This document shows, piece by piece, positions 1 through 8,749 of a DNA stretch of 64,000 nucleotides (position 1 is its first letter; the number at the start of each line of letters is the position of its first letter). Source of the stretch: Flavobacterium sp. W4I14. Lineage in GTDB: Bacteria; Bacteroidota; Bacteroidia; Sphingobacteriales; Sphingobacteriaceae. Made by a program: the position numbers and the translations under genes. The stretch is taken from the NCBI GenBank assembly GCA_030817875.1, contig JAUSZU010000001.1, positions 124,001 to 188,000 of the forward strand, written 5' to 3'. The notes below the pieces were generated by a model, which saw nothing but the letters and a program-made list of their open reading frames with translations, was not told where the DNA came from and searched no databases.

Positions 1-383
1 TGTTGCAAACCATTGGTTAGCACAATCCATTTGGCTTGGTGTATAGAATTGTACCGCGATGCCTGATCGAAAACCGATTGCGTAATCTTTACTTTAGGTG
101 CCTTACATTCAATTAACATCAGCTTCTCGCCAGCGGTATTGTAAACTAAAATATCACTCCTTTTTTGTAATTGGTTTAGCACCAAACCACCTTCAATCTG
201 GATCAATGTGCGGGGGAATTTCTTTTCCAAAATCAGATTCTGTATAAAATGCTGACGAACCCATTCCTCAGGTGTAAGTACAAGGTGCTTTTTCCTCAAC
301 TCATCGAAAATAAAAACCAGATCATCTTTTTGGGTAATTTTAAATGGATAAGGCGGTAGGTTAAGCGGAGTAGGGTTGAACAT
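1..383 (-). CDS. HsdR N-terminal-domain nuclease-like protein (3' end outside window)
   Basis: Reading the minus strand from the ATG at 383 gives an open frame of 127 codons that runs off the left edge, so only the N-terminal part is present. It begins MFNPTPLNLPPYPF. A PD-(D/E)xK-type signature is visible: a GG..L....RSDILVY stretch supplies the aspartate, and LMLIECKAPK supplies the E-x-K. This is the arrangement of the type I restriction HsdR N-terminal domain found in small stand-alone Bacteroidota proteins, which commonly lie next to holA as here. It lies 39 bp after the zinc-ribbon gene on the same strand, so the two may be co-transcribed. The catalytic site suggests a nuclease fold; the biological role of the stand-alone family is not established. 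Family call fairly sure, function unknown. Confidence 0.75.
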   Translation of the reverse strand, partial: MFNPTPLNLPPYPFKITQKDDLVFIFDELRKKHLVLTPEEWVRQHFIQNLILEKKFPRTLIQIEGGLVLNQLQKRSDILVYNTAGEKLMLIECKAPKVKITQSVFDQASRYNSIHQAKWIVLTNGLQ

Positions 384-422
384 TTCTCTGTTGGCGGTTT
401 TCGGTGATAGTTTTCGGGTATT

Positions 423-776
423 TTAGTGCCAATTATGTGCGCAAAATCTACATTGTTTGGCGAAAGGCGTTCTTGCTAGTTTACTACAATTAGGGCATTT
501 ATTAAGGAATACTACTTCTGGATTTTGTAATAAAATTCTTTCTGCAACAGTAAGTTCGAATGAATCGTATCCATCTTGCAACAACATTAAGATGTCCTGA
601 TCTTCGCTTAGCCAGCCAGCTTTTTTATAAACATTAACTGCCTGTGGGTTGTTTACTTGGCCTGAATCTAAACCCAGCTTAATTATAGAATGGGTATGCC
701 GAATTGCTAACCGCTCTTCTGCAGTAAGAAGATTAGAAAAATAATTCACAATATATTTTGCAGTATCCTGATCCAT
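423..776 (-). CDS. small protein with C-terminal zinc ribbon
   Basis: A 117-residue protein. The C-terminus has two cysteine knuckles, NKCPNCSK and KQCRFCAHNWH, spaced like a zinc ribbon. The first 85 residues are predicted mostly helical and contain no motif I recognise. There is no signal peptide or membrane segment, so it is probably cytosolic. It is divergent from holA (138 bp between the two starts) and lies upstream of the HsdR-N-like gene on the same strand. I do not recognise the family; RNA or DNA binding through the ribbon is only a guess. Confidence 0.7.
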   Translation of the reverse strand: MDQDTAKYIVNYFSNLLTAEERLAIRHTHSIIKLGLDSGQVNNPQAVNVYKKAGWLSEDQDILMLLQDGYDSFELTVAERILLQNPEVVFLNKCPNCSKLARTPFAKQCRFCAHNWH

Positions 777-914
777 TTATAAAACCCAGCGGCTTCAAAG
801 GTAGTTAATTTTGATTATGCTATGAAGTCTCGAGTCTTGTATCTCAAATCTCATATCTCTTAAATTATAAACATTTGTCCAAATCGTTAAACCTAAATCG
901 TAATTTTACGGGCA

Positions 915-1937
915 ATGACTGCTGCCGAAATTATTAAAGATATTAAAGCCCGAAAATTCAAACCTGTATACCTATTACATGGAGAAGAATCTTATTATAT
1001 CGATCAAGTAACAGATTATATTGAAGATAAGTTATTGAATGATGCCGAAAAAGGTTTCAATCAGACTGTTTTGTATGGTAAAGATACCGATATGGCTACG
1101 GTTTTGGGTGCTGCAAAGCGATACCCGATGATGTCTGATTATCAGGTGGTAATTGTTAAGGAAGCACAGGATTTAAAATGGGGCAAAGAAGATTCGAGCA
1201 GTAAAGAGGGCGAATTTGTGCTCAATTATTTTGAAAAACCTTTACCAAGTACCATATTGGTTTTGGCTTTTAAGTATGCAAACTTCGATAAACGAAAAAA
1301 AATCTACAAAGCCATTAATAAAAGTGGGCTAATTTTTCAGTCAGATCCTGTCCGCGATTATAAACTGGTACCATGGATTGAAGAATTTATTAAAGATAAA
1401 GGTTACAAGATCGATCAGCAGGCATCAGCTTTAATGGCCGAATATTTAGGTACCGACCTTTCTAAAATTGCCAACGAAATCGAAAAGTTAATGCTTAATG
1501 TTCCGAAAGAGACAACCATTAATACCGACCTGGTTCAGAAAAACATAGGCATTAGTAAAGAATATAATGTTTTTGAACTGCAGAAGGCACTGGCCATCCG
1601 CGATGTGCTGAAATGTAATAAAATTATCAATTACTTCGCCAGCAACCCTAAAGCCAACCCAACAGTAATGGTTTTGGCCAATTTAGGTGGTTACTTCACT
1701 AAGCTTCTAAAATACCATTACATCCCAAATAAGGCCGATGCGGCATCAGCTTTGGGCGTGCCTCCATTCTTTATCAAAGATTATGAGGTAGCTGCAAGAA
1801 ATTACAATACAGGAAAAGTTTTCCAGGTGATTGGTTTACTCCGCGAATACGATTTAAAAAGCAAAGGTTTAGACAGTACCGGAAATGTAGATGATGGCGA
1901 GCTGTTAAAAGAGCTTGTTTTCAAGATTGTACACTAA
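915..1937 (+). CDS. holA: DNA polymerase III subunit delta
   Basis: A 340-residue protein of the size usual for the delta subunit of the clamp loader, which opens the beta sliding clamp during replication. Hallmarks seen are the N-terminal KPVYLLHGEESYYIDQ segment, VVIVKEAQDL, the KRKKIYKAI region and the ISKEYNVFELQKAL segment before the C-terminal collar-type helices. The ATG at 915 gives the full N-terminus with no upstream in-frame alternative needed. Delta has no functional Walker A, and none is seen. In Bacteroidota this gene commonly sits beside an HsdR-N-domain gene, as here. A housekeeping gene, probably constitutive. Confidence 0.93.
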   Translation: MTAAEIIKDIKARKFKPVYLLHGEESYYIDQVTDYIEDKLLNDAEKGFNQTVLYGKDTDMATVLGAAKRYPMMSDYQVVIVKEAQDLKWGKEDSSSKEGEFVLNYFEKPLPSTILVLAFKYANFDKRKKIYKAINKSGLIFQSDPVRDYKLVPWIEEFIKDKGYKIDQQASALMAEYLGTDLSKIANEIEKLMLNVPKETTINTDLVQKNIGISKEYNVFELQKALAIRDVLKCNKIINYFASNPKANPTVMVLANLGGYFTKLLKYHYIPNKADAASALGVPPFFIKDYEVAARNYNTGKVFQVIGLLREYDLKSKGLDSTGNVDDGELLKELVFKIVH

Positions 1938-2071
1938 ACTTTTATTAGCAGAACAGCATTCTATATTACCTATCAAACGTTTGCGCAATTTTTCTGGATT
2001 TTAGTCTCGCCAAATATCGTTATTTTAGAAGTTGATGTCCTGTTTCGGATACTAACCATTTCTAAACACAA

Positions 2072-4330
2072 ATGAAAACGAAAATCCTTTTACTGTTAGT
2101 GCTTCAGTGCATTGGGAACTTTATTTATGCCCAATCATTAAAACCTTATAATCTTTCCTTTCCTAAACTCGCCAACAGGTGGGATGAAGCCATGCCCTTG
2201 GGGAATGGTATGTTAGGCGTTTTAATCTGGGAAAAGAACAATAAATTACGCCTTTCATTAGATCGTGCCGATTTATGGGATGAACGAAAAGCGCTGGATA
2301 TTTCGAAGCTTAATTTTAAATGGGTAGAAGAGCAAGTTCACCAAAACAACTATGCTGCCGTTCAAAAAATAGGCGATGAACCTTATGATAACAGTCCATA
2401 TCCAACCAAATTGCCTGCAGCGGCAATGGAATTTGATATTGCTAAGTTGGGTAAAGTAGTATCGAACGAATTGGATATCGAAACAGCCTTAAATACGGTA
2501 AAATTTGAAAATGGAACTATTTTTAACTGTTACATCCATGCAAATCGGCAACGGGGATATTTTAGTTTCGAAAATCTTAAATCTACCGCAATCATACCTA
2601 ATTTGATTGTACATAATTACGCCAATAATTTAATAGAAAAAGGCGATAACAGCCATTCAGGTGAGGGTTTGCAGAAATTGGGCTATGCAAAAGGAACAGT
2701 TACCAATAAGATAAATAGTGTCCGTTACCGTCAGCCTACTTATGATGGACACTATTATGAAGTGTTGGTTCAATGGAAAACAGTGGCTAATGGCAATGTA
2801 ATCGGTTCCTGGACCATTAGTAATGATAAAACTGCAAAATTACCTGGTATTTCTTCAACAGCGAAAGAGCCAACAGGCTGGGATGCTCATACCAAATGGT
2901 GGAAGGATTTCTGGAATAAATCGAATATCGCTGTTCCGGATCAGCTTATTCAAAAACAATACTATTTAGAAATGTATAAATTGGGCTGTGTAGCCAGAAA
3001 AGGCGCACCGGCCATAACTTTACAAGCCGTTTGGACGGCCGATAATGGCAGCTTACCACCCTGGAAAGGCGATTTTCACAATGATTTAAATACCCAATTG
3101 AGTTATTGGCCAACATATAGCGCTAACCGCCTGGCCGAAGGAGCCACTTTTACCGATTGGCTATGGAAAATCAGAAAAAGTAACCTGATCTATACCAAAC
3201 AGTATTTTGGTGTTGAAGGCTTAAATGTTCCAGGTGTAGTCACTTTGAATGGTGACCCAATGGGTGGATGGATCCAATATTCGCTTTCGCCAACCGTAAG
3301 CGCATGGACTTCACAACATTTTTATTGGCAGTGGAAATATAGCATGGATGATAGGTTTCTTAAAAGGAGAGCCTATCCATATATCCATGAAGCGGCAACC
3401 TACCTGGAAAATATTACCAGCTTGAAAGATGGCAAACGTTCACTGCCTTTAAGCTCTAGTCCTGAATATAACGATAATAGCATAAAAGCCTGGTTTTTAA
3501 ACTGGACCAACTATGATTTGTCGTTAGCTAAGTTCTTATTTAAAGCTGCGGCCGAAGTAAGCAAAGCAAAAGGTAACATAAACGAAAGCACACATTGGAC
3601 AGAAGTACTAAAGCAGTTGCCTGATTATGAAATAAATGAAACTGGTTTTACCATTGCACCTGGATCTGATTTAACAAGCTCGCACAGGCATTTTTCGCAG
3701 TATATGGCCATTTATCCGCTCGATTTATTAGATGTTAACCACGAGCAGGATAAAACCATTATTGATAATTCCTTAAAACGGTTAGAAGAAATTGGTACAA
3801 GAGCATGGTGTGGTTATTCTTTTAGCTGGATGGCTTCTATATATGCAAGGGCTTACCAAGCCGATAAGGCGGTAAAGCAACTGGAAATTTTTGCATCCAA
3901 TTTCTGTTCACCGAACAGTTTTCATTTAAATGGCGATCAAAAAGGAGGGCAGTACTCTGATTTTACTTATCGTCCGTTTACTTTAGAAGGCAATTTTGCT
4001 TTTGCACAAGGCGTTCAGGAACTTTTATTGCAAAGCAGAAATGGTTATATACAGGCATTTCCAGCCGTACCAAAAAGCTGGAAAGATGTAGCTTTTAATA
4101 ATTTACGTGCTGAAGGCGCCTTTTTGGTAAGCGGGAATAAAGAAAACGGTGTGCCAACAAAAGTTAAAGTATATGCAGAAAATGCGGGCATACTTAGAAT
4201 TAAACTGCCTTTTAAAACCTATGTGGTAAGAGATCTGCCTGCTGGAAGTGTAAAAATGGGCGATGATGGAATTGCCGAAGTAAACTTGAAAAAACGACAG
4301 ACCATCGTTTTTGAAAACGGTTATGAATAA
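2072..4330 (+). CDS. secreted GH95-like glycoside hydrolase (alpha-L-fucosidase family)
   Basis: A 752-residue protein with a signal peptide (MKTKILLLLVLQCIGNFIYAQ). The mature start, RWDEAMPLGNGMLGVLIW, is the hallmark N-terminal beta-domain motif of GH95, followed by LSLDRADLWDE. The catalytic (alpha/alpha)6 barrel is suggested by HNDLNTQLSYWP (about residues 336-347) and SSSPEYND, and the protein ends in a beta-rich domain. GH95 enzymes remove alpha-L-fucose or alpha-L-galactose from glycans and plant polysaccharides. The motif usually written N-I-N-T-Q reads D-L-N-T-Q here, so one of the paired asparagines is an aspartate and specificity may differ. It stands alone with no SusCD pair nearby. 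Family confident, substrate unknown. Confidence 0.8.
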   Translation: MKTKILLLLVLQCIGNFIYAQSLKPYNLSFPKLANRWDEAMPLGNGMLGVLIWEKNNKLRLSLDRADLWDERKALDISKLNFKWVEEQVHQNNYAAVQKIGDEPYDNSPYPTKLPAAAMEFDIAKLGKVVSNELDIETALNTVKFENGTIFNCYIHANRQRGYFSFENLKSTAIIPNLIVHNYANNLIEKGDNSHSGEGLQKLGYAKGTVTNKINSVRYRQPTYDGHYYEVLVQWKTVANGNVIGSWTISNDKTAKLPGISSTAKEPTGWDAHTKWWKDFWNKSNIAVPDQLIQKQYYLEMYKLGCVARKGAPAITLQAVWTADNGSLPPWKGDFHNDLNTQLSYWPTYSANRLAEGATFTDWLWKIRKSNLIYTKQYFGVEGLNVPGVVTLNGDPMGGWIQYSLSPTVSAWTSQHFYWQWKYSMDDRFLKRRAYPYIHEAATYLENITSLKDGKRSLPLSSSPEYNDNSIKAWFLNWTNYDLSLAKFLFKAAAEVSKAKGNINESTHWTEVLKQLPDYEINETGFTIAPGSDLTSSHRHFSQYMAIYPLDLLDVNHEQDKTIIDNSLKRLEEIGTRAWCGYSFSWMASIYARAYQADKAVKQLEIFASNFCSPNSFHLNGDQKGGQYSDFTYRPFTLEGNFAFAQGVQELLLQSRNGYIQAFPAVPKSWKDVAFNNLRAEGAFLVSGNKENGVPTKVKVYAENAGILRIKLPFKTYVVRDLPAGSVKMGDDGIAEVNLKKRQTIVFENGYE

Positions 4331-4386
4331 CATTTGTTGATCAGAAAATTGAATAATTAATCACAGCAGGATAATGCGCTTGTCCG

Positions 4387-4417
4387 AAAAAAAGTAAGGG
4401 CGGAAATTATTCCGCCC
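4387..4417 (-). terminator. rho-independent terminator for the minus-strand methyltransferase gene
   Basis: An 8-bp perfect stem, GGGCGGAA/TTCCGCCC, with a 4-nt loop at 4398-4417. On the minus strand it is followed shortly by a run of seven T at 4393-4387. It lies about 115 bp past the stop of the methyltransferase gene. It may also slow plus-strand transcription leaving the GH95 gene, but there is no T run on that side. Confidence 0.7.
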
Positions 4418-4532
4418 CTCTTACGGCCATTTTACTCCATAAATGCTGGCTTGGCTTCCATAAATTAAATTTGCTTCCAGTATGATTTATGCTGTTTGTC
4501 TTAATGCTTTGTTAAATTAACCAGATCATCCG

Positions 4533-5150
4533 TTATTTCTGGCCAGACACTATGATAAACGGTTTGCTGATTTCCTTTCCGTTTTGATCCATTACCGTTT
4601 CCGTCATTTTCTTTACTTGAATATTCGAAAATCCCGATTGTTTGAAAAATGATTTTACTTCATCAATCTCATAAAATGTAAAATCGAGCTGTGTCCAGGG
4701 CAGGTCGCCACCAAAGTTTTTTTCAACAAAGGCCAGGTTCATTTTTCCCCCTGGTTTTAAAACACGATAGCTTTCAGCTAAGTATTTTAGCGGATCCGGC
4801 CAGAAATAAATGGTATTAACCGTAAAACAATAATCGAAGAAATTATCCTGAAAATCGAGTTTATTATCCGTTGTTTTAATGAACTCTACAGCATTACCAT
4901 CAGCCTTGTAAGTAAAAAAGACCTCTTTTGTTGCAGATTCAGTAAGGTAAGTGCTTGAATAACTGATATTCTTTGCCTTTTGAAACAAATAAGAGAGGTG
5001 TTCGGTGTCGGCAGGGCTGATTTCTAATACTTTTTCATCCGTTTTTAGCGGTAAATCTTGTAAGAGTTTAAAAATTAGGGTGTTTTTGGGTGGGAGAACG
5101 TCTGTTTTTTGATCTTGCGTTAATGTATTCAGGTCTTCTTGCTCCTCCAT
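4533..5150 (-). CDS. SAM-dependent methyltransferase (type 11-like)
   Basis: Read from the ATG at 5150 this is a 205-residue protein. A Rossmann-type methyltransferase core is visible: KVLEISPADTEHLSYLF at the SAM-binding strand, FFDYCFTVNTIYFWPDP (motif II region) and ESYRVLKPGGKMNLAFVE (motif III), as in ubiE-like type 11 methyltransferases. The glycine-rich SAM loop is degenerate, so the substrate cannot be guessed. The frame stays open upstream to beyond 5800, but that part is antisense to the AraC gene; an alternative start at 5273 would add 41 residues. It is divergent from the AraC regulator, which may control it. Confidence 0.75.
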   Translation of the reverse strand: MEEQEDLNTLTQDQKTDVLPPKNTLIFKLLQDLPLKTDEKVLEISPADTEHLSYLFQKAKNISYSSTYLTESATKEVFFTYKADGNAVEFIKTTDNKLDFQDNFFDYCFTVNTIYFWPDPLKYLAESYRVLKPGGKMNLAFVEKNFGGDLPWTQLDFTFYEIDEVKSFFKQSGFSNIQVKKMTETVMDQNGKEISKPFIIVSGQK

Positions 5151-5294
5151 GGTATCGTTATTAGTCTCTTGCGGTGCATTTCGCAATTCGGGCAAAATTG
5201 AAAAATAGCAGCTATACGCTTTTACATCAAAAGGATTTTCTTTTACAGAAAACCGAATTGTGGATAACCCCATTACTTTAGCTCGGCTTTTTTT

Positions 5295-6302
5295 GTGATA
5301 ATTGCCTTTATGGGAATCAATGTTGGTAAAGATTACGGGGCCTGGAAAAAGGTAGGAGGCAGCTTTGATGATCTTCCGGTTCGGGGAGGATTGGTAACAG
5401 AAAGAAAGGAGAAATACAGTTTTTCTTTTAGCGATGCCGAATTGGTACAGATCAATATTCCTGGTATTTATATCGTATATGGCGACATCATGTTTAAACA
5501 GCAACAGATGTATTTCAGGCCCACTTACGATGTACCCGATATGGTTAAACTGCGTTTTACGCTCTCCGGCAATGGCACTATTTTTAACCGGGTAAATAAT
5601 AAACAGTACGTTTTTAATTCCAACCAACAGAATATTATTTACATGCCTGAGCTTGATGGTACAGGCGAATATGACACCCGCCATAACTACTGTTTTTTTG
5701 AGGTGCATTTTGCTAAAGAGAAGTTTTTGCAACTGGCAGAACATTCCACCAAAGCATTGCAGGTTTTGGCAGATTATGCCGATACCGGTCGCTATACGGA
5801 ACTGGCTGAACAAAACCTTCCCATTTCATGGACCATGCAGCATTGCATCCGCGATATTCTCAATTGTGATTACCCCGAAGGCCTGAAACACATGTTTATC
5901 GAATCGAAATGTATTGAGCTGCTGGTGCTCCAGGCCGAAGCTTTTGAACGTGCCATTAACCAAAAACAGCCTGCAGTTTTACATTCTGCCTACGATAGGG
6001 ATTGTCTTTATCAGGCAAGAGATTACCTCATTGCCAATATCCACCAGCCGCCATCGGTTGCCGAACTGGCTAAATTGTGCGGCATTAACGAATTTAAACT
6101 TAAACAAGGCTTTAAAGGACTGTTTGATAACAGTATATTCGGTTATTTGAGTGATTACAGGCTTAACCATGCAAAAGAGTTGTTGCTGGAAGGTCTACCC
6201 ATAAAATCGGTGGCATTTATGCTTGGTTATTCATCCGTACAGCACTTCAGCAATGCTTTCAGAAAGAAATTTAGCTTAACACCGGGGAAGTTAAAGAGTT
6301 AA
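5295..6302 (+). CDS. AraC-family transcriptional regulator
   Basis: A 335-residue protein. The C-terminal 100 residues form the two-HTH AraC DNA-binding domain: PPSVAELAKLCGINEFKLKQGFKGLF, then LLLEGLPIKSVAFMLGYSSVQHFSNAFRKKFSLTPGKLK, the typical signature. The N-terminal 200 residues are a sensory part without a clear cupin motif, resembling PchR-type regulators. A second ATG at 5310 is an equally plausible start. It is divergent from the methyltransferase gene, with 144 bp between the starts. The effector is unknown. Confidence 0.88.
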   Translation: MIIAFMGINVGKDYGAWKKVGGSFDDLPVRGGLVTERKEKYSFSFSDAELVQINIPGIYIVYGDIMFKQQQMYFRPTYDVPDMVKLRFTLSGNGTIFNRVNNKQYVFNSNQQNIIYMPELDGTGEYDTRHNYCFFEVHFAKEKFLQLAEHSTKALQVLADYADTGRYTELAEQNLPISWTMQHCIRDILNCDYPEGLKHMFIESKCIELLVLQAEAFERAINQKQPAVLHSAYDRDCLYQARDYLIANIHQPPSVAELAKLCGINEFKLKQGFKGLFDNSIFGYLSDYRLNHAKELLLEGLPIKSVAFMLGYSSVQHFSNAFRKKFSLTPGKLKS

Positions 6303-6704
6303 GCCGATTCCTGCTAATGCTTATCATGTTAGAGCACAAATATTTAGGGTAGCTTAGGCATTTTGCTAACCAACTTTAATAAAAATACAGGTTTTACCGA
6401 AGCACGCCTGTCAACAATGTCATTAAGTTAAAGCTTTTAGCCACAGATGCTCACAGATAAACACGGATTTTCATATCTGTGTGCATCCTTTCTATCTGTG
6501 GTTAAATTATTTTTGCTTGTGCCGAATGGCTTAACTTAGTGACATTGCGCCTGTCAATCCCAGGGGCCGGGAAATAAAAAAACAGTAGCACAGAATTATA
6601 ATCAATTGTGTCCGAACAATAGGTTGACGTCCCAAAAAAATAATTGCTAATTTTAGGTGATATCTGATCAAAAATTCCCACATACTATATAAAGCATAGT
6701 AATC
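6303..6704. other. intergenic region with an imperfect inverted repeat (6439-6502)
   Basis: No gene is seen. Positions 6439-6502 hold an inverted repeat built on CCACAGAT...ATCTGTGG with an inner CACAGATA/ATCTGTG pair. The same family recurs in opposite orientation at the right edge of the window (63966-64000), so it is a dispersed genomic repeat. The last 100 bp should hold the promoter of the sigma-factor gene, but I see no convincing TTTG/TAnnTTTG pair. Confidence 0.55.
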
Positions 6705-7265
6705 ATGACAGCAACAGCCACTAAAGGGCAGCCCAGCCAGCGCGAAGCACTTTTTATGAAACTCTACAAAGAAGCTTTCCCTTTGGTTGCAAGGCACGTA
6801 AGCAAGATGGGCGGATCATTTGAGGAAGCGAAAGACATTTTTCAGGATGCGCTGGTGGTGTATTATGAGAAAGTACAGGTTTCGGGCCTGAGGCTGAAGT
6901 ATCAGGAGAAAGCCTATTTATTTGGGATTGCCAAATATTTATGGATCAAACGTTATAAAGAAAACGACAAGAATGTTTCCTTTGGTCAGCTTGGCCCCAT
7001 TCTTAATGAAGAGATCGATTTGGCAGATACCGGATATGAAGAAGTTTCTTCGGGGAAACTGATGCATTTACTGGAGCAGGCCGGGCAGAAATGTATGCAG
7101 TTGCTCAGTGCTTTTTATTACGAAAAACTGGATATGGAAACACTGGCAGAGCGCTTTGGCTTTTCGGGTGCACGTTCTGCAACCGCTCAGAAATTTAAAT
7201 GCCTCGAAAAAGTAAAAGAAACGGTTAAAGCAAAATCCTTAAAATATGAAGACATCGTTGAATGA
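6705..7265 (+). CDS. ECF-type RNA polymerase sigma factor
   Basis: A 186-residue protein of ECF sigma-factor size. The region 2 signature is present as GGSFEEAKDIFQDALVVYYEKV followed by KAYLFGIAKYLWIKRYKE. The C-terminal region 4 helix-turn-helix is KLDMETLAERFGFSGARSATAQKFKCLEKVK. It would direct RNA polymerase to a small set of promoters. The next gene starts inside its 3' end (20-bp overlap), so the two are translationally coupled, and a ClpP-type protease gene follows. No zinc-finger anti-sigma factor is visible, which leaves the 89-residue neighbour as the candidate regulator. Confidence 0.88.
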   Translation: MTATATKGQPSQREALFMKLYKEAFPLVARHVSKMGGSFEEAKDIFQDALVVYYEKVQVSGLRLKYQEKAYLFGIAKYLWIKRYKENDKNVSFGQLGPILNEEIDLADTGYEEVSSGKLMHLLEQAGQKCMQLLSAFYYEKLDMETLAERFGFSGARSATAQKFKCLEKVKETVKAKSLKYEDIVE

Positions 7266-7515
7266 GCTCCGTTTGATAGAGCATTACCTGCTGTCGGACA
7301 ATAAGGATGGAGAAAGTTTCCTGTTCGAAGCCAAAACGGTCCTGCAGCCTGAACTGAAGCGACAGGTTTACTGGCAAAACAAAACCTATCAAATGGTACG
7401 TGATTATGGCCGGAAGCAGCTGAAAAATGAAATCGATAACATACACGAAACGTTATTTAATACCGATGCGCATCAAAGCTTCAGGCAAAAGGTAAAGCGT
7501 TTGTTCAGCAAATAA
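7246..7515 (+). CDS. small partner protein of the ECF sigma factor
   Basis: An 89-residue, highly charged helical protein starting MKTSLNELRLIEHYLLSDN. It overlaps the sigma-factor gene by 20 bp. The opening L.ELRLIEHYLL..N..G...LFEAK resembles the start of the short cytoplasmic part of Bacteroidota anti-sigma proteins, but there is no membrane segment and no zinc motif. A role as an anti-sigma or co-regulatory protein is inferred from position alone. I do not recognise a named family. Confidence 0.7.
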   Translation: MKTSLNELRLIEHYLLSDNKDGESFLFEAKTVLQPELKRQVYWQNKTYQMVRDYGRKQLKNEIDNIHETLFNTDAHQSFRQKVKRLFSK

Positions 7516-7590
7516 ACAATCAATTTAATTTATAAATCATGCTCCATTTTCGGGGCAGGGGCATTGTTATGCCTAAAATTTAAAATCAAT

Positions 7591-8283
7591 ATGATGGATA
7601 TCAACAAAGAATTCCGCCTTTATGCGGTAAAACACCAGGGCTTAAATGGCCTTTATGTAGATCAGTATATGGGCAGAACAGCTGCTCATACCATGCCTGT
7701 TGCCATGACGCCCTATATTACGGAAGAACGGCAACTTAATGTGGCACAAATGGATGTTTTCTCGCGGTTGATGATGGACAGGATTATTTTTTTGGGGGAA
7801 GCCGTTGATGAGCGGAATGCCAATGTGATACAGGCACAATTGCTTTTTTTGCAGTCGGTTGATACCAAAAGCGACATCCAGCTGTATATCAATTCGCCTG
7901 GTGGATCGGTGTATGCAGGCTTCGGCATTTATGACACCATGCAGTATATCGCGCCAGATGTGGCCACCATTTGTACAGGCATTGCACTTTCTATGGGTTC
8001 GGTATTGTTGTGCGCGGGCGCTGCGGGTAAACGTTCGGCCCTGCAGCATTCGAGGGTTATGATCCATCAAACCTCGGGTGGGGCAGAGGGAACCGCCATT
8101 GATATGGATATCAGGATCAGGGAGGTGTTAAAAGTCCAGTCGGATCTGTACCATATTTTGGCGAAACATAGCGGACAAAGTTATGAGCGGATAAATGAAA
8201 TTGCCAGTCGCGATTATTGGATGACCGCCATTGAAGCAAAGGAATTTGGAATGATAGATGAGGTGTTAACGCGTGGGGAATAG
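7591..8283 (+). CDS. ClpP-family serine protease (second-type ClpP)
   Basis: A 230-residue protein from the ATG at 7591; in-frame codons back to TTG 7564 are less likely to be used. ClpP motifs run in order: YINSPGGSVYAGFGIYDTM, CTGIALSMGSVLL with the catalytic serine (about S134), HSRVMIHQ (about H159) and the acidic residue in SRDYWMTAIEAKEFGMIDE (about D208). All three catalytic residues are present. The roughly 50-residue N-terminal region before the core is longer than in standard ClpP. ClpP forms a barrel that degrades substrates fed by Clp ATPases. It lies 75 bp after the ECF sigma/partner pair, which suggests stress-linked expression. It is probably an additional ClpP paralogue, since no clpX or tig is adjacent. 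Confidence 0.85.
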   Translation: MMDINKEFRLYAVKHQGLNGLYVDQYMGRTAAHTMPVAMTPYITEERQLNVAQMDVFSRLMMDRIIFLGEAVDERNANVIQAQLLFLQSVDTKSDIQLYINSPGGSVYAGFGIYDTMQYIAPDVATICTGIALSMGSVLLCAGAAGKRSALQHSRVMIHQTSGGAEGTAIDMDIRIREVLKVQSDLYHILAKHSGQSYERINEIASRDYWMTAIEAKEFGMIDEVLTRGE

Positions 8284-8412
8284 GGTTTTGTTTGATTTAG
8301 AGTAAGTTATGGCTTTGGCAATCCTTTCCTCACTTAAGCCACCTTTTGATAATAGGCTTGGTTTAGGATGATATTATTCTTTATCTTAGATAAAAACTAA
8401 TTAACACTCGTT

Positions 8413-8583
8413 ATGGATTTTATGTCGATCGCTTTTTTTACTATTCAAATTCTGGTAGTTGTAACTATCATTTATTTTATATTAAGTAGATTGGATAATA
8501 TCAGTAAATCTAATTATCACAGAAATGAGCTTTTAAAAGGGATTTTGGATGAACTCAAGCGTCAGAACGAGACTAAAAACTAA
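8413..8583 (+). CDS. 56-residue single-pass membrane protein
   Basis: ATG at 8413 to TAA at 8583. The protein opens MDFMSIAFF and has one strongly hydrophobic stretch (about residues 5-24, FFTIQILVVVTIIYFIL), followed by a charged helical tail rich in K, E and N (LLKGILDELKRQ). The composition is that of a genuine small inner-membrane protein with a cytosolic tail rather than a chance frame. It lies 130 bp downstream of clpP on the same strand. Family not recognised. Confidence 0.55.
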   Translation: MDFMSIAFFTIQILVVVTIIYFILSRLDNISKSNYHRNELLKGILDELKRQNETKN

Positions 8584-8668
8584 TCTAGGCCCAGCGCAAG
8601 TTTTAGTACCCCTGGCCAAAGTATAGACCTACTTGTGCTTAATAAATCCGGCAATTAAAAATTCTTGC
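8584..8668. repeat. partial copy of the AGCGCAAG palindromic repeat
   Basis: Begins CCAGCGCAAG and shares CTGGCCAAAGTATAG, CTTGTGCTTAATAA and TCCG.CAATTAAA with the left two thirds of the complete copy at 9527-9650. The right arm is missing. See the complete copy for the structure. Confidence 0.65.
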
Positions 8669-8749
8669 TAAAACATCAATAGAAGTCAAAATGAGTTCTC
8701 AACAATTTATTGATGTATTTAACCCTAAAGCAGTATCCAAAACTTAACC

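Noticed and set aside
4103..4333. 76-codon minus-strand frame
   Set aside because: Antisense shadow inside the GH95-like gene.
5151..5813. N-terminal extension of the methyltransferase frame
   Set aside because: Antisense to the well-supported AraC gene beyond about 5295; the family starts near 5150.
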